Source: Sva-07 sp963752815
Lineage (GTDB): Bacteria; Actinomycetota; Acidimicrobiia; Acidimicrobiales; Ilumatobacteraceae
Assembly: GCA_963752815.1 (NCBI GenBank)
Contig: CAVVZI010000015.1
Coordinates: 310,001 to 374,000 of the forward strand
Length of the DNA: 64,000 bases
Reading direction: 5' to 3'
Below are positions 1 to 9,250 of this stretch, one piece after another (the stretch's first letter is position 1; every line of letters starts with the position of its first letter). The notes under the pieces are model-generated. The model worked only from the letters and a program-made list of their open reading frames with translations, was not told where the DNA came from and made no database searches. The position numbers were made by a program, and so were the translations under genes.

Positions 1-322
1 TGACGTCGACCGCCCAGGTGCCGACCGCGTACGCCGCGTCGTCGAGACACCGCCCGGTGCGGAGATCGAAGCGCTGTTTGTGGAGGGGCGACGACACCGT
101 GGGCGCGTCGCCGACCGAGCCGACCAGCCCGCGGGCCAGAACCGGGACGTGGGTGAACGGTTCGATGTGGTCGATGGCGAAGATCGCGTCGTCGGACAGG
201 CGGAACAGCGCCACCGGATGGCCGTCGACCAGCACCGCGACGCCCCGGTCGATCGGGAGGTCGTCGACGCGAGCAACGCCCAGGCCGATGACGTTCGTCG
301 GCGGCGTGTCGAAGGTCGTCAT
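1..322 (-). CDS. nirD: Nitrite reductase small subunit NirD (partial)
   Basis: Small, Rieske-fold subunit of cytoplasmic NADH-dependent assimilatory nitrite reductase, partner of NirB. The visible ~107 N-terminal residues include the family pattern AIDHIEPF, then SSPLHKQRFDLRTGRC; the C-terminus lies outside the window. The classical Rieske Cys-His ligands are replaced at these positions, as is usual for NirD. The ATG at 322 overlaps the nirB stop (ATGA), so the two are translationally coupled. Read directly from the sequence; confident apart from the missing end. Confidence 0.9.
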   Translation of the reverse strand, partial: MTTFDTPPTNVIGLGVARVDDLPIDRGVAVLVDGHPVALFRLSDDAIFAIDHIEPFTHVPVLARGLVGSVGDAPTVSSPLHKQRFDLRTGRCLDDAAYAVGTWAVDV

Positions 323-2810
323 GCCGGCACCCGCTGTCCACGCTCGGTGACCCACACCGGGGTGGTGGCGACGTCGGGTGCGTTGACGAACTCGACGAAG
401 TGGGCGAGCCGCGCGGGATCGTCGAGCGTCGCCTTCCACTCGCATTCGTACACGTCGACGTGCTGCGCCATGTCGGCGTCCATCTCGGCGGCCAGGCCCA
501 GCGTGTCGTCGAAGAGCACGCCACGGAGGTGTTCGAGACCACCGTCCAGGCTCTCGAGCCAGGTGGAGGTGCGCTGGAGCCGATCGGCCGTGCGGATGTA
601 GAACATCAGGAAGCGGTCGATCGTGGTGACGAGTTGCTCGTCGGTCAGGTCGGTCGCCAACAGATCGGCGTGACGTGGACGGCGCCCGCCGTTGCCACCG
701 ACGTAGAGGTTCCAGCCGTTCTCCGTGGCGATGACGCCGACGTCCTTGCTCTGCGCCTCGGCGCACTCCCGGGTGCAGCCGGACACGCCCATCTTGATCT
801 TGTGCGGTGAACGCAGGCCGCGGTAGCGCTCCTCGAGCAGGATCGCCATGCCCACCGAGTCCTGCACGCCGTACCGGCACCAGGTCGAGCCGACGCACGA
901 CTTCACGGTGCGCAGCGACTTGCCGTACGCCTGTCCCGATTCCATGCCGGCATCGATGACGCGGCGCCAGATCTCGGGGAGGTCGCTCATCCGTGCGCCG
1001 AGCAGGTCGATGCGCTGGCCGCCGGTGATCTTCGTGTAGAGGCCGAAGTCCTTGGCGATGGTGCCGAGCGCGATCAGCTGGTCGGGCGTGATCTCACCAC
1101 CCGGCACCCTCGGCACCACCGAGTAGGTGCCGTTGCGCTGCATGTTCGCGAGGTGCAGGTCGTTCGTGTCCTGCAACGACGCCTGGTCGCCGCCGAGCAC
1201 GTAGCTGCTCGACAGCGACGACAGGATCGACGCGACCGTCGGACGGCAGATCTCGCAACCGCGGCCACGTCCGTGGGCCTGGAGGACACCAGCCCACGAA
1301 CGGTGGCCGTGGTAGCGGATGAGGTCGTAGAGCTCGCGACGGGACTGGTCGAAGTGCTCGCAGAGAGCGTTCGACACGGTGACGCCGAGCGCGGTGAGTT
1401 CGGTGCGGATCAGCGTGGTCACCGCGGGGACGCATCCGCCGCAGCTCGTCCCAGCGCACGTCGCCGACTTCACGTCGCCGAGCGTCGAGCACCCGTTGCC
1501 GACCGCCTGCCGAATGGTTCCGACGCTGACCGCGTTGCAGCTGCAGAGCAGCGCGGCGTCGGGCAGTGACCCCTGGTCGGGCGGACGCACCGACGCCGGC
1601 AGGAGGTAGGCGGGCAGGTCGTCGGGCTGGGTGGCGAGACCGAGCGTGATCGCCGTGAGGAGTTCGTAGCCCGAGTTGTCACCGACGAAGGCGCCGCCGA
1701 TCAGTGCTCCGGTCCCGGCGTCGAGCGCCAGCCGGCGGAAGACCTTGTTGACCGGGTCGTTGTAGACGAGCTCGTCCACGCCGTCGCCCGACGCGTTGCT
1801 CTGGCCGAACGTCGCCACGTCGACGCCGAGCAGCTTGAGCTTGGTCGACAGATCGCTCCCTCGATAGCAGTCGTCCCCGCCGACGAGCCGCGACGCCAAC
1901 GCTGCCGCCATCTCGTAACCGGGCGCGACGAGCCCGTAGACCCGGCCGTCGTGGAGAGCGACCTCGCCGATCGCCCAGACGTGATCGACACTCGTCTGCA
2001 GCGTGTCGTCGACGACGATGCCACCGCGCTCACCAACGTCGATCCCGGACCGTCGGGCGACCTCGTCGCGTGGCCGCACACCGGCGGAGAACACGACGAT
2101 GTCGCAGTCGTGGACGGTGCCGTCGGCCATCTGCAGGCCGGTCACCTTGCCGGATGCATCGGCCAGGAACTGATCGGGTGCGACTCCGCAGTGCAGATCG
2201 ACGCCGAGCGCTTCGACCCAGCGCCCGAGCATCCGGCCGCCGCCCTCGCCGAGCTGCTGCGGCATCGGGTAGGGCGCCATCTCCACGACGTGGACGTCGA
2301 GGCCGAGTGCCTTGAGTGCGTTCGCCGCTTCGAGGCCGAGGAGTCCACCGCCGATCACGAGGCCGGTGGTGCGTCCCGGCGTGGTGGCCCAGGGCGGATC
2401 TGGTCGAGGTCGTCGAGCGTGCGGTACACGAAGCACCCGTCGAGATCGTGGCCGGGCACCGGGGGCACGAACGGGTACGAGCCGGTGGCGATGACGAGTT
2501 CGTCGTAGGCGACCAGCGAACCGTCGTCGAGGATCGCCTTCGCGCTCACGTGATCGATCTCCTCGACGAGGCGGCCGAAGCGGTAGTCGACCCGGTCGCC
2601 GGTCAAGAGCTCGTCGCTGACCAGACGCAGGTCCTCCTCGGTCTTGCCGTTGAACCAGCTCGAGAGAGCGACACGGTCGTACGCCGGGCGGTGTTCCTCA
2701 CCGATCACCGTGATCGCACAGGTCCGCTCCGTGTCGGCCGCGACGAGCTGGTCGACGAAGCGTTGGCCGACCATGCCGTTGCCCACCACGAGAACCTGGC
2801 GTCTGTCCAT
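319..2810 (-). CDS. nirB: NADH-dependent nitrite reductase large subunit NirB, with an apparent one-base frameshift
   Basis: Reduces nitrite to ammonium with NADH using FAD, a BFD-like [2Fe-2S] site and siroheme-[4Fe-4S]. The N-terminal part shows VLVVGNGMVGQRFV and the second nucleotide-binding motif GLVIGGGLLGLEAANAL. The middle has the Cys cluster CSCNAV ... CAGTSCGGC. The C-terminal siroheme half has CVGSTWC and GVSGCTRECAEA. The reading frame breaks near 2391-2397: residues up to DLDQIR lie in one frame and WATTPGRTTG onward in another. The span is 3n+2 bases, as expected if one base is missing. ATG 2810 is preferred over GTG 2819. All cofactor motifs survive, so a sequencing error is as likely as a real pseudogene. 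Confidence 0.9.
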
Positions 2811-2950
2811 GCCGACCACTCGACCAGACGCGCGTTACCCCCTGATTCCTCCAACATGACGGCTGAGCGTCGAACACATCGCCAGAGTCCGCCGGCCACC
2901 GTGCGTTCCCTCACACTGCGTCACCCCGCCTGTGAGTCCCGCGTCACGCA

Positions 2951-3009
2951 GACCCGAAATTTGGAGCAGATGTCGCGGTCAGCGCGACATCTGCTCCATA
3001 TTTCGGGTC
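2951..3009. repeat. Dispersed hairpin, family B copy 1
   Basis: Long inverted repeat between the divergent nirB and 3058 genes. The arms (2951-2977 and 2983-3009) run GACCCGAAATTTGGAGCAGA then TGTCGCG with a 5-nt loop, with one mismatch near the AAATTT end. Related copies lie at 7241-7292 and 49059-49111. Since this copy sits between divergent genes, it cannot simply be a terminator of either. Confidence 0.85.
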
Positions 3010-3057
3010 GGGGGCTGCGGGAGGTCCGGAAAGCGGACGCGCTATCCTGACCTCCTG

Positions 3058-3813
3058 ATGACCGGTTGGGGCAAGGCGGTGCTCACCTACCCGCCGACGT
3101 GGCTGGCAGCGATCATTCTCGGCGCGACCGTGTGGCTGGTCCTCGAGATCATCGACCCTCCCGCGTTCATGGTGATCGTGCTCCTGGTGCTCACGGTGTT
3201 GGCCGTCGTCGCGTGGCCGTTCACGATGTCGGCGACCGGAACCCTCGCCAAGTTGCAGTTCGAAGTCCCGCGCGTCGAGGAGGTCGATCCCGCCGAGATC
3301 GCCGCACTGCGCGACGAGCTCGGAGCGCTGGCCGACACGCAACCGACCGAGCAGCTCGATGCGCTGCTGCAGAAGCGGGCGAGCCTGATCAACGTGCTGC
3401 AACGGCGTCTCGACGCCGGAGAGCTCACCTATGCCCGATACCTCGCCACGTCTCAGCAGGTGTTCTCGTCGGCCCTCGACAACCTGCGCGAGGTCGCCGT
3501 CGCGTCCGAGAGCATCAGCACGATCGACGAGACCTACATCGACCGGCGCCTCGCCGAACTCACCGGCGACGACAGCGACCCCGTCGCGGCCGAACGCGAA
3601 CGGGCCACGCTCGAACGCCGACGCGAGCTGCGCCACACCCAGCGCCGCCGGATCGCGCAGTTGTTGGCGCAGAACGAGTCCGCACTCACGGCGCTCGACC
3701 GCACCACCACGGCACTCGCCGACGTGCCGATCGGCAAGCGGCCCGAGGACGCCGACGCGGCGATGGCCGAACTCGAAGCGCTCGCCGACCGGACCGGCGA
3801 CTATGCGACCTGA
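3058..3813 (+). CDS. Membrane-anchored helical protein, possibly XpaC-like
   Basis: 251-residue protein with two closely spaced hydrophobic segments at about residues 10-55, followed by a long soluble, charged, helix-rich region (EVDPAEIAALRDELGAL, RRELRHTQRRRIAQLLAQ). ATG 3058 is chosen because the open frame upstream runs through the hairpin at 2951-3009. It lies 33 bases before a TelA-family gene. In Bacillus, xpaC-type two-helix membrane proteins precede telA-type genes, so an XpaC-like role is suggested by context and shape. No decisive motif was seen. Probably first gene of the 3.06-7.22 kb operon. Confidence 0.6.
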   Translation: MTGWGKAVLTYPPTWLAAIILGATVWLVLEIIDPPAFMVIVLLVLTVLAVVAWPFTMSATGTLAKLQFEVPRVEEVDPAEIAALRDELGALADTQPTEQLDALLQKRASLINVLQRRLDAGELTYARYLATSQQVFSSALDNLREVAVASESISTIDETYIDRRLAELTGDDSDPVAAERERATLERRRELRHTQRRRIAQLLAQNESALTALDRTTTALADVPIGKRPEDADAAMAELEALADRTGDYAT

Positions 3814-3846
3814 TTCGACGCACCGCAAACCCAGAAGGACCCGACG

Positions 3847-5121
3847 ATGACGAACACCCCCTCGCCCACCAGCACGACCACCGCGCTCAACCTCTCGCTC
3901 GACGTGCCGGCGGCGGCCGAACTCGCGCTTCCGGAGCCCGAGCCGACCGACGCCCTGCGGGCCCAGGCCGACGCGCAGGTCGAGCAGCTGTTGGCGATCG
4001 ACCCGGCCGACGACGATGCGCGCACGGCGGCTCGCGCCGCGGTCGACGCGATGGGTCGTGACCTCCAGACCCGTTCGGCCACCCGCAGCCGGATGCTGCA
4101 GACCCCCCTCAAGGATCTGGCGCACGGCACCGAGGACGGCGGCGAGGTCGCCAAGTCGTTGTCCGACCTGCGGATCGAGGTCGAGAAGCTCGATCCGTCC
4201 GGGCTCGACACCGACGCCGGCTGGTTCACCCGGTTGGTCGGCAGCATCCCCGGCGTCGGCACGCCGCTCAAGCGGTACTTCATGCGCTACGAGAGCTCCC
4301 AGACCCAGATCGACTCGATCGTGCAGTCGTTGGAGAAGGGGCGCGATCAGCTCAAGCGCGACAACGTGACGCTCGGCGACGATCAGAAGCAGATGCGCGA
4401 GCTCACCCATGCGTTGACCGACCAGGTCGCGCTCGCCCAGGCTCTCGACGCGTCGGTGGTCGACAAGCTCGCCACGGAGATCGGCCCGGATGACCCGCGC
4501 CGCGCGTTCGTCGAGGAGGACATTCTCTTCGCGCTCCGGCAGCGGACCCTCGACCTGCAACAGCAGTTGGCTGTCAATCAACAGGGGGTGCTGGCGATCG
4601 AGATCATCATCCGCAACAACCGTGAACTCATCCGCGGTGTCGACCGCGCCCTCGACGTGACCATCAGTGCGCTGCAGGTCGCCGTCACCGTGGCGCTCGC
4701 GCTCGCCCACCAGAAGATCGTGCTCGACAAGATCCAGGCGATCAACACCACGACGTCGGCGATGATCGCCGGGACCGCCGAGCGCCTCAAGACGCAGGGC
4801 ACCCAGATCCACGAGCAGGCGTCGAGCACCATGCTCGACATGGCGGCGCTCAAGCAGGCCTTCGCCGACATCGACGCGGCACTCGACGAGATCTCCCGGT
4901 ACCGCCGAGAGGCGCTGCCCACGATGGCGGGCACGATCCTCGAGCTCGACCAGCTCACTGCCCAGACCGAGTCGGCGATCAAGCAGATGGAGTCCGGCCG
5001 GTCGGCGACGACGAAACTCGAGAACGGCTCCAACGAGCCGGACACGATCGACATCGGTGAGATCACCTCTGAGAAGACGGGGGGAGAAGACGGGCGGGGA
5101 GAAGACCGGCGGGGAGGCCGG
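3847..5121 (+). CDS. TelA/toxic anion resistance family protein
   Basis: About 425 residues resembling the TelA (toxic anion resistance, PF05816) family, cytoplasmic helical proteins associated with tellurite and cell-envelope stress. Typical stretches include GVGTPLKRYFMRYES near residue 138, DQLKRDNVTLGDDQKQM near 170 and ALDVTISALQVAVTVALA near 267. The expected stop codon is missing: the frame continues through the G-rich repeats at 5076-5120 straight into the next gene's lipoprotein signal peptide. A TGA at 5123 lies in the +1 frame and would give a GTGA overlap. Either the two proteins are fused or a base has been gained or lost in the G tracts. Confidence 0.75.
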
Positions 5122-6822
5122 GTGAGCCGCGCCGTTCGCCCCGGCCGCGTGGCTCTGGCCGCTCTGGCGGTGACGTTCGCGATCGTGGCGGCCGCGTGCG
5201 GTTCGAGCGACAGCGGCGAGCCACTCGACGCGGCGCAGGCATCCAAACAGCTCGACGAGCTGGCCGACGACATCGACTGGGTCGACACGCCGGTCACCCG
5301 CAGTGCGTCGATCCCCCCACCGACCGGCGCCAACCTCGCCGACACGTTGCCGCCGCTCGACGAGTTCCCGATCACCGCGGCCGCACCGGCGAGCGCCGAC
5401 GAAGTGATCGAGGTCTGGTCGTCGACCGAGAAGTCGGGCCAGGACACCGACGGTTGGTACCGCGAGGTGGCCGAAGACTTCAACAACGCGGGCATCACGC
5501 TCAGCGACGGCTCGGTCGCCGGGGTCGACCTGCGCTCGATCGCGTCGGGCACGGCGTACCAGTTCCTCGCCCGCGGCGACGAAGTCCCGCAGGGGTTCAC
5601 ACCGTCGAACGAGCTGTGGGTGCAGATGGCCAACGAGTTCCAGCCCATGACCGAGGTGCGGCCGAGCACCGTGTCGAACGTCGCGGGCATCGTGATGAAG
5701 GACGAGACCGCCGACGAGTTGCGCGCCAAGTACGGCGAGCTGACACCGGAGACCCTCGTCGATGCCGTGATCGCCGGCGACCTCGTGATGGGCTACACCG
5801 ATCCGTTCGCCTCGAGTACCGGGCTGAACTTCCTGCTCACCGTGCTCGACGACATCGCCGAGGGCGATCCCGACCGGCTCACGTCTCCCGACGTCGCCAG
5901 TGTGTTCGAACAGTTCCAGCGGCAGGTGCCGTTCGTGGCGCTCACGACCCTGCAGATGCGTGACTCCGTCGCCAACGACACCGGCACCCTCGACGCGTTC
6001 GTCATGGAGTGGCAGACGTACTCGAACACCGAGTCGCTCCACGACGGCTACGAGTTCATCCCGTTCGGTGTCCGTCACGACAGTCCCTTGGAGGCGGTCG
6101 GTGACCTGACGCCGTCGCAGTCCGAGGCGCTCGAGGCGTTCGCCGCCTTCGCCGAGCAGCCGCAGTACAAGCAGTCGGCCGCCGACTTCGGGTTCGACCC
6201 GCCGGCGTTCGAACCGACCGTCCAGGTGCCGTCGGGATCGACGCTGATCGACGTGCAGAACGTCTGGAAGGACAAGAAGGACGGCGGCCGTCCCGTCGCC
6301 ACGGTGTTCGTCGTCGACACGAGCGGCTCGATGGAAGGCACTCGGATCGAGGCGGTCCAGAAGGCCATGCTGTCGGCCCGCGAGTTCATCAAGCCGAGCA
6401 CCGAGGTCGGCGTCGTGGAGTTCAACGACGTCGCGACGAAGCGGCTCGACATCGGCGAGTTCGACCTCAACCAACAGGCCAAGTACGCGGCGATCGCCGA
6501 GGACCTCAGCCCGGGTGGCGGGACGGCGATGTACGACGGCATCGTGCTGGGTCTGAAGATGCTCGAGGATCAGCGCGCACTCGATCCGGATGTCAAGCCG
6601 ATCCTGGTCGTGCTCACCGACGGGCAGACCACCGACGGCCTCACGTTCGACGACGTCGACGAGGAGGTGGAGGGGTTGCGGATCCCGATCTACACGGTCG
6701 GGTTCGAGGCCGATCTCGATGAACTCGGCCGCGTCTCCTCACTCGTCGAGGCGGCGAGCATCGATGCCAGCGAGGAAGACGTCGAGTTCAAGATCGCCGC
6801 ACTCTTCAACGCCGGCGGGTAG
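5122..6822 (+). CDS. Lipoprotein with solute-binding-like and von Willebrand factor A domains
   Basis: 566 residues from GTG 5122, which is preceded by a strong ribosome binding site (GGGGAGG, 5111-5117). A signal peptide ends in the lipobox VAAAC with Cys at residue 26, so the mature protein should be anchored outside the membrane. Residues ~80-370 look like an extracellular substrate-binding fold. Residues ~390-560 form a VWA domain with an intact metal site DTSGS in VVDTSGSMEG and a later LTDGQT. The upstream TelA-like gene is in the same frame without a stop. Resembles VWA partners in Ter-type stress clusters; the ligand is unknown. Confidence 0.75.
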   Translation: MSRAVRPGRVALAALAVTFAIVAAACGSSDSGEPLDAAQASKQLDELADDIDWVDTPVTRSASIPPPTGANLADTLPPLDEFPITAAAPASADEVIEVWSSTEKSGQDTDGWYREVAEDFNNAGITLSDGSVAGVDLRSIASGTAYQFLARGDEVPQGFTPSNELWVQMANEFQPMTEVRPSTVSNVAGIVMKDETADELRAKYGELTPETLVDAVIAGDLVMGYTDPFASSTGLNFLLTVLDDIAEGDPDRLTSPDVASVFEQFQRQVPFVALTTLQMRDSVANDTGTLDAFVMEWQTYSNTESLHDGYEFIPFGVRHDSPLEAVGDLTPSQSEALEAFAAFAEQPQYKQSAADFGFDPPAFEPTVQVPSGSTLIDVQNVWKDKKDGGRPVATVFVVDTSGSMEGTRIEAVQKAMLSAREFIKPSTEVGVVEFNDVATKRLDIGEFDLNQQAKYAAIAEDLSPGGGTAMYDGIVLGLKMLEDQRALDPDVKPILVVLTDGQTTDGLTFDDVDEEVEGLRIPIYTVGFEADLDELGRVSSLVEAASIDASEEDVEFKIAALFNAGG

Positions 6823-6825
6823 CCG

Positions 6826-7224
6826 ATGAAGCCACTCGCGATCTGGCTGGCCGTCGTCGCCGTCGTGTTCGGCGGCTACGCCCTGATCACCTCCGCCACG
6901 CGGGACACGACGCAGGTGTTCGTCGTCGTCGACTCGTCGTTCCAGATGCGACCGGTGTGGACCGACGTGCAACTCGAACTCGATCGCATCGACGACGAGG
7001 ACCATGCCGAGTTCGCCCTCGCCACCGAGAAGGGGCCCGTCCACTCGTGGCAGCCCGAGCTCACTCTCGTGGGCGTCGACGCGTTCGCGCCGTGCACGTT
7101 CGACGGGATCGATGAGTCGCCCGAGGCGACGGCCGCCGACGAGCGGATCCTGATCACCACGTCGGCCAACACCTGCGACACGAGCGCGTTGGCCGGCTGG
7201 GAGATCATCGAACTCGACCCCTGA
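6826..7224 (+). CDS. Small single-span protein with degenerate VWA-like core
   Basis: 132 residues; one N-terminal membrane helix (about residues 4-22), then a short extracytoplasmic domain starting QVFVVVDSSFQM. This resembles the first strand of a VWA domain, but the DxSxS metal motif is incomplete (DSSFQ). A second strand-like segment is ERILITTSANTCDTS. It starts 3 bases after the VWA lipoprotein gene, so it is probably cotranscribed and may pair with it. The family is not recognised. Confidence 0.6.
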   Translation: MKPLAIWLAVVAVVFGGYALITSATRDTTQVFVVVDSSFQMRPVWTDVQLELDRIDDEDHAEFALATEKGPVHSWQPELTLVGVDAFAPCTFDGIDESPEATAADERILITTSANTCDTSALAGWEIIELDP

Positions 7225-7240
7225 CGACCCGGCGTTCTTC

Positions 7241-7292
7241 CCGAAATTTGGAGCAGATGTCGCGCTGAGCGCGACATCTGCTCCATTTTCGG
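7241..7292. repeat. Dispersed hairpin, family B copy 2
   Basis: Near-perfect inverted repeat. The arm core GGAGCAGATGTCGCGCT pairs with AGCGCGACATCTGCTCC around a 1-base centre, with outer CCGAAA/TTTCGG. It sits after the 3.06-7.22 kb operon and before an ECF sigma gene; no T-run follows. The core matches copy 1 at 2951-3009 almost exactly. Confidence 0.85.
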
Positions 7293-7378
7293 CCGGGTGG
7301 AGGCTTGGGCACCTCACAGGATCGGGGTGTGCAACGTTGGTCGGGTATGGACATCACGATCATCCGTGGCGAGCGGCG

Positions 7379-7894
7379 ATGAGCCTTCCTCCGTTCGAGG
7401 CGGTCGTCGACGAGTACGGGACGATGGTGATGCGCGTGTGCCGTGCGGTCCTCGGCGCGGACGCCGCCGCCGAGGACGCCTGGTCGGAGACGTTCATCTC
7501 GGCCCTGCGGGCGTATCCCGACCTGCGCCCCGACAGCAACGTGCGCGCCTGGCTCGTGACGATCGCCCATCGCCGGGCCATCGATCAGATCCGGGCACGG
7601 AATCGAGCACCGCTGCCGACCGAGCATCCGCCGGAGCGCGCGACGTCAGATCACGCCGGCGATCACCTCGCCGTCGACGACGACCTGCGCTCGGCGCTGA
7701 ACGCACTGCCGATGAAGCAGCGTCACGCGGTCGCCTACCGGTACCTCGCCGATCTGTCATACGCGGACATCGGCCTTCTCCTCGACTGTTCCGAGGCGGC
7801 TGCCCGGCGCAGTGCCGCCGACGGCATCGCCGCGCTCCGTTCACTCGATCTGTACGAAACCCGCTCCAATTCACGAAGGGACTCCGCATCATGA
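7379..7894 (+). CDS. ECF-type RNA polymerase sigma factor linked to alkylation repair genes
   Basis: 171 residues. Region 2 is seen in WLVTIAHRRAIDQIRARNR and region 4 in LPMKQRHAVAYRYLADLSYADIGLLL. ATG 7379 is chosen over an upstream start at 7337 because it begins at the normal sigma N-terminus (SLPPFEAVVDEYG). Its stop overlaps the ogt start (ATGA), so sigma and methyltransferase are made together. No anti-sigma gene is adjacent. The arrangement suggests it directs or amplifies expression of the repair genes behind it; this regulatory role is inferred. Confidence 0.85.
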   Translation: MSLPPFEAVVDEYGTMVMRVCRAVLGADAAAEDAWSETFISALRAYPDLRPDSNVRAWLVTIAHRRAIDQIRARNRAPLPTEHPPERATSDHAGDHLAVDDDLRSALNALPMKQRHAVAYRYLADLSYADIGLLLDCSEAAARRSAADGIAALRSLDLYETRSNSRRDSAS

Positions 7895-8520
7895 ACACCG
7901 AATTCATCACCACCGAGCGGACACTCGTCACCGCGCTGACGGCCTCGCTCGACACGGACGCCGCCGACATCGTCGCGCTGCGTTCCCGGCTGACCGAGCG
8001 CGCCGAACGAGAGGATCTCGTCGACGTCGCCTACCGCGTCGTCGACAGCCCGATCGGTCCACTGCTCGTCGCGGCGAGCTCGACGGGCCTCGTGCGGGTG
8101 GCGTTCGAGAGCGAAGGCCACGATGCCGTCCTCGATCGACTTGCCGGTCAGATCAGCCCGCGCATCATGCGCATGCCCGCCCGCACCGACGACGTCGCGC
8201 GGCAGCTCGACGAGTACTTCGCCGGCCGGCGGCACGAGTTCGACCTCCCGCTCGACCTGCAGCTCGTGTCGGGATTCCGCCGTACGGTGATCTCCCACCT
8301 TCCCGACATCGCCTACGGCTCGACCGCGTCGTACAAGGCCGTGGCCGCGATGGCGGGCAACCCGACCGCGGTGCGCGCCGTGGGGAGCGCATGTTCGCAC
8401 AATCCCGTGCCGGTCGTCGTGCCGTGCCATCGGGTGGTGCGCAGCGATGGCAGCATCGGCAACTACCTCGGTGGCGTCGACGCCAAGGCGGCGCTCATCG
8501 CCCTCGAGTCCGCGGCGTGA
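7891..8520 (+). CDS. ogt: Methylated-DNA--protein-cysteine methyltransferase
   Basis: 209-residue suicide enzyme that removes alkyl groups from O6 of guanine. The acceptor motif PVVVPCHRVV is intact, followed by the usual SIGNYLGGVDAKAALI. The helix-turn-helix stretch is YGSTASYKAVAAMAGNPTAV. A roughly 45-residue N-terminal extension precedes the DVAYRVVDSPIGPLLVA domain start. ATG 7891 overlaps the sigma stop, and its own TGA overlaps the next GTG (8517). Highly confident in function. Confidence 0.93.
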   Translation: MNTEFITTERTLVTALTASLDTDAADIVALRSRLTERAEREDLVDVAYRVVDSPIGPLLVAASSTGLVRVAFESEGHDAVLDRLAGQISPRIMRMPARTDDVARQLDEYFAGRRHEFDLPLDLQLVSGFRRTVISHLPDIAYGSTASYKAVAAMAGNPTAVRAVGSACSHNPVPVVVPCHRVVRSDGSIGNYLGGVDAKAALIALESAA

Positions 8521-9233
8521 CGGCCGCATCGGTCACCGGGCGAATCGACGATCTCGACTGGGCATCGGTCGGAACCGGGCTCGACGAGGCCGGCGTCGCG
8601 CAGATCGGGCCGGTTCTCACCGCGGCGGAGTGCTCCGCCCTCGTCGACCTCTACGACGAGGGTGGGCGGTTCCGCTCGACGGTCGACATGGCCCGGCATC
8701 GCTACGGTCGGGGTCAGTACCGCTACTTCTCGTATCCGCTGCCCGAGATCGTCCAGCACCTGCGCGTCTCGTTCTGGCCCCACCTGCTCCCGATCGCGCG
8801 GGAGTGGGCCGCTCGGCGCGGTGACGATGCGCCGTGGCCTGACGAGTTCGACGAATGGATCCGACGGTGCCACGATGCCGGGCAGGCCCGGCCCACGCCG
8901 CTCATGCTGCGCTACGGGCCAGGCGACTGGAACGCGCTCCATCGCGATCTGTACGGCGACCTCGTCTTCCCACTGCAGGTCGTGATCGGGCTCGACGTCC
9001 CGGACATCGACTACACCGGCGGGGAGTTCGTCGTGGTCGAGCAACGCCCTCGCGCCCAGTCCCGGGCGACCGCGTCGACCATCGAGCGGGGCCACGGTGT
9101 CGTCTTCACCACGCGGGACCATCCGGTCCGCAACAGCCGTGGGTGGTCGAAGTCGCCCGTACGCCACGGCGTCAGCACCGTCCACACCGGCCGGCGCACC
9201 ACGCTCGGACTGATCTTCCACGACGCCGCCTGA
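8517..9233 (+). CDS. 2-oxoglutarate/Fe(II)-dependent oxygenase
   Basis: 238 residues. The iron-binding facial triad is visible as HRD in ALHRDLYGDLVFPLQ near residue 143 and a distal His in STVHTGRRTTLGLIFHDA, where the Arg pair would bind 2-oxoglutarate. GTG 8517 overlaps the ogt stop. The chemistry (oxidative hydroxylation) is inferred from the fold; coupling to ogt suggests removal of alkyl damage, analogous to AlkB, although the sequence resembles the prolyl-hydroxylase-like branch more than classical AlkB. The substrate is unknown. Confidence 0.8.
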   Translation: MTAASVTGRIDDLDWASVGTGLDEAGVAQIGPVLTAAECSALVDLYDEGGRFRSTVDMARHRYGRGQYRYFSYPLPEIVQHLRVSFWPHLLPIAREWAARRGDDAPWPDEFDEWIRRCHDAGQARPTPLMLRYGPGDWNALHRDLYGDLVFPLQVVIGLDVPDIDYTGGEFVVVEQRPRAQSRATASTIERGHGVVFTTRDHPVRNSRGWSKSPVRHGVSTVHTGRRTTLGLIFHDAA

Positions 9234-9250
9234 GCTGCGACGCTGACGAG

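Noticed and set aside
2944..6474. Very long open frame on the minus strand opposite the TelA/VWA genes
   Set aside because: Arg/Leu/Val-rich antisense translation with no domain; an effect of GC-rich third positions on the opposite strand.
7337..7378. Earlier start for the ECF sigma gene at 7337
   Set aside because: The extra residues (GYGHHDHPWRAA) do not fit the family, whereas ATG 7379 starts at the usual N-terminus.
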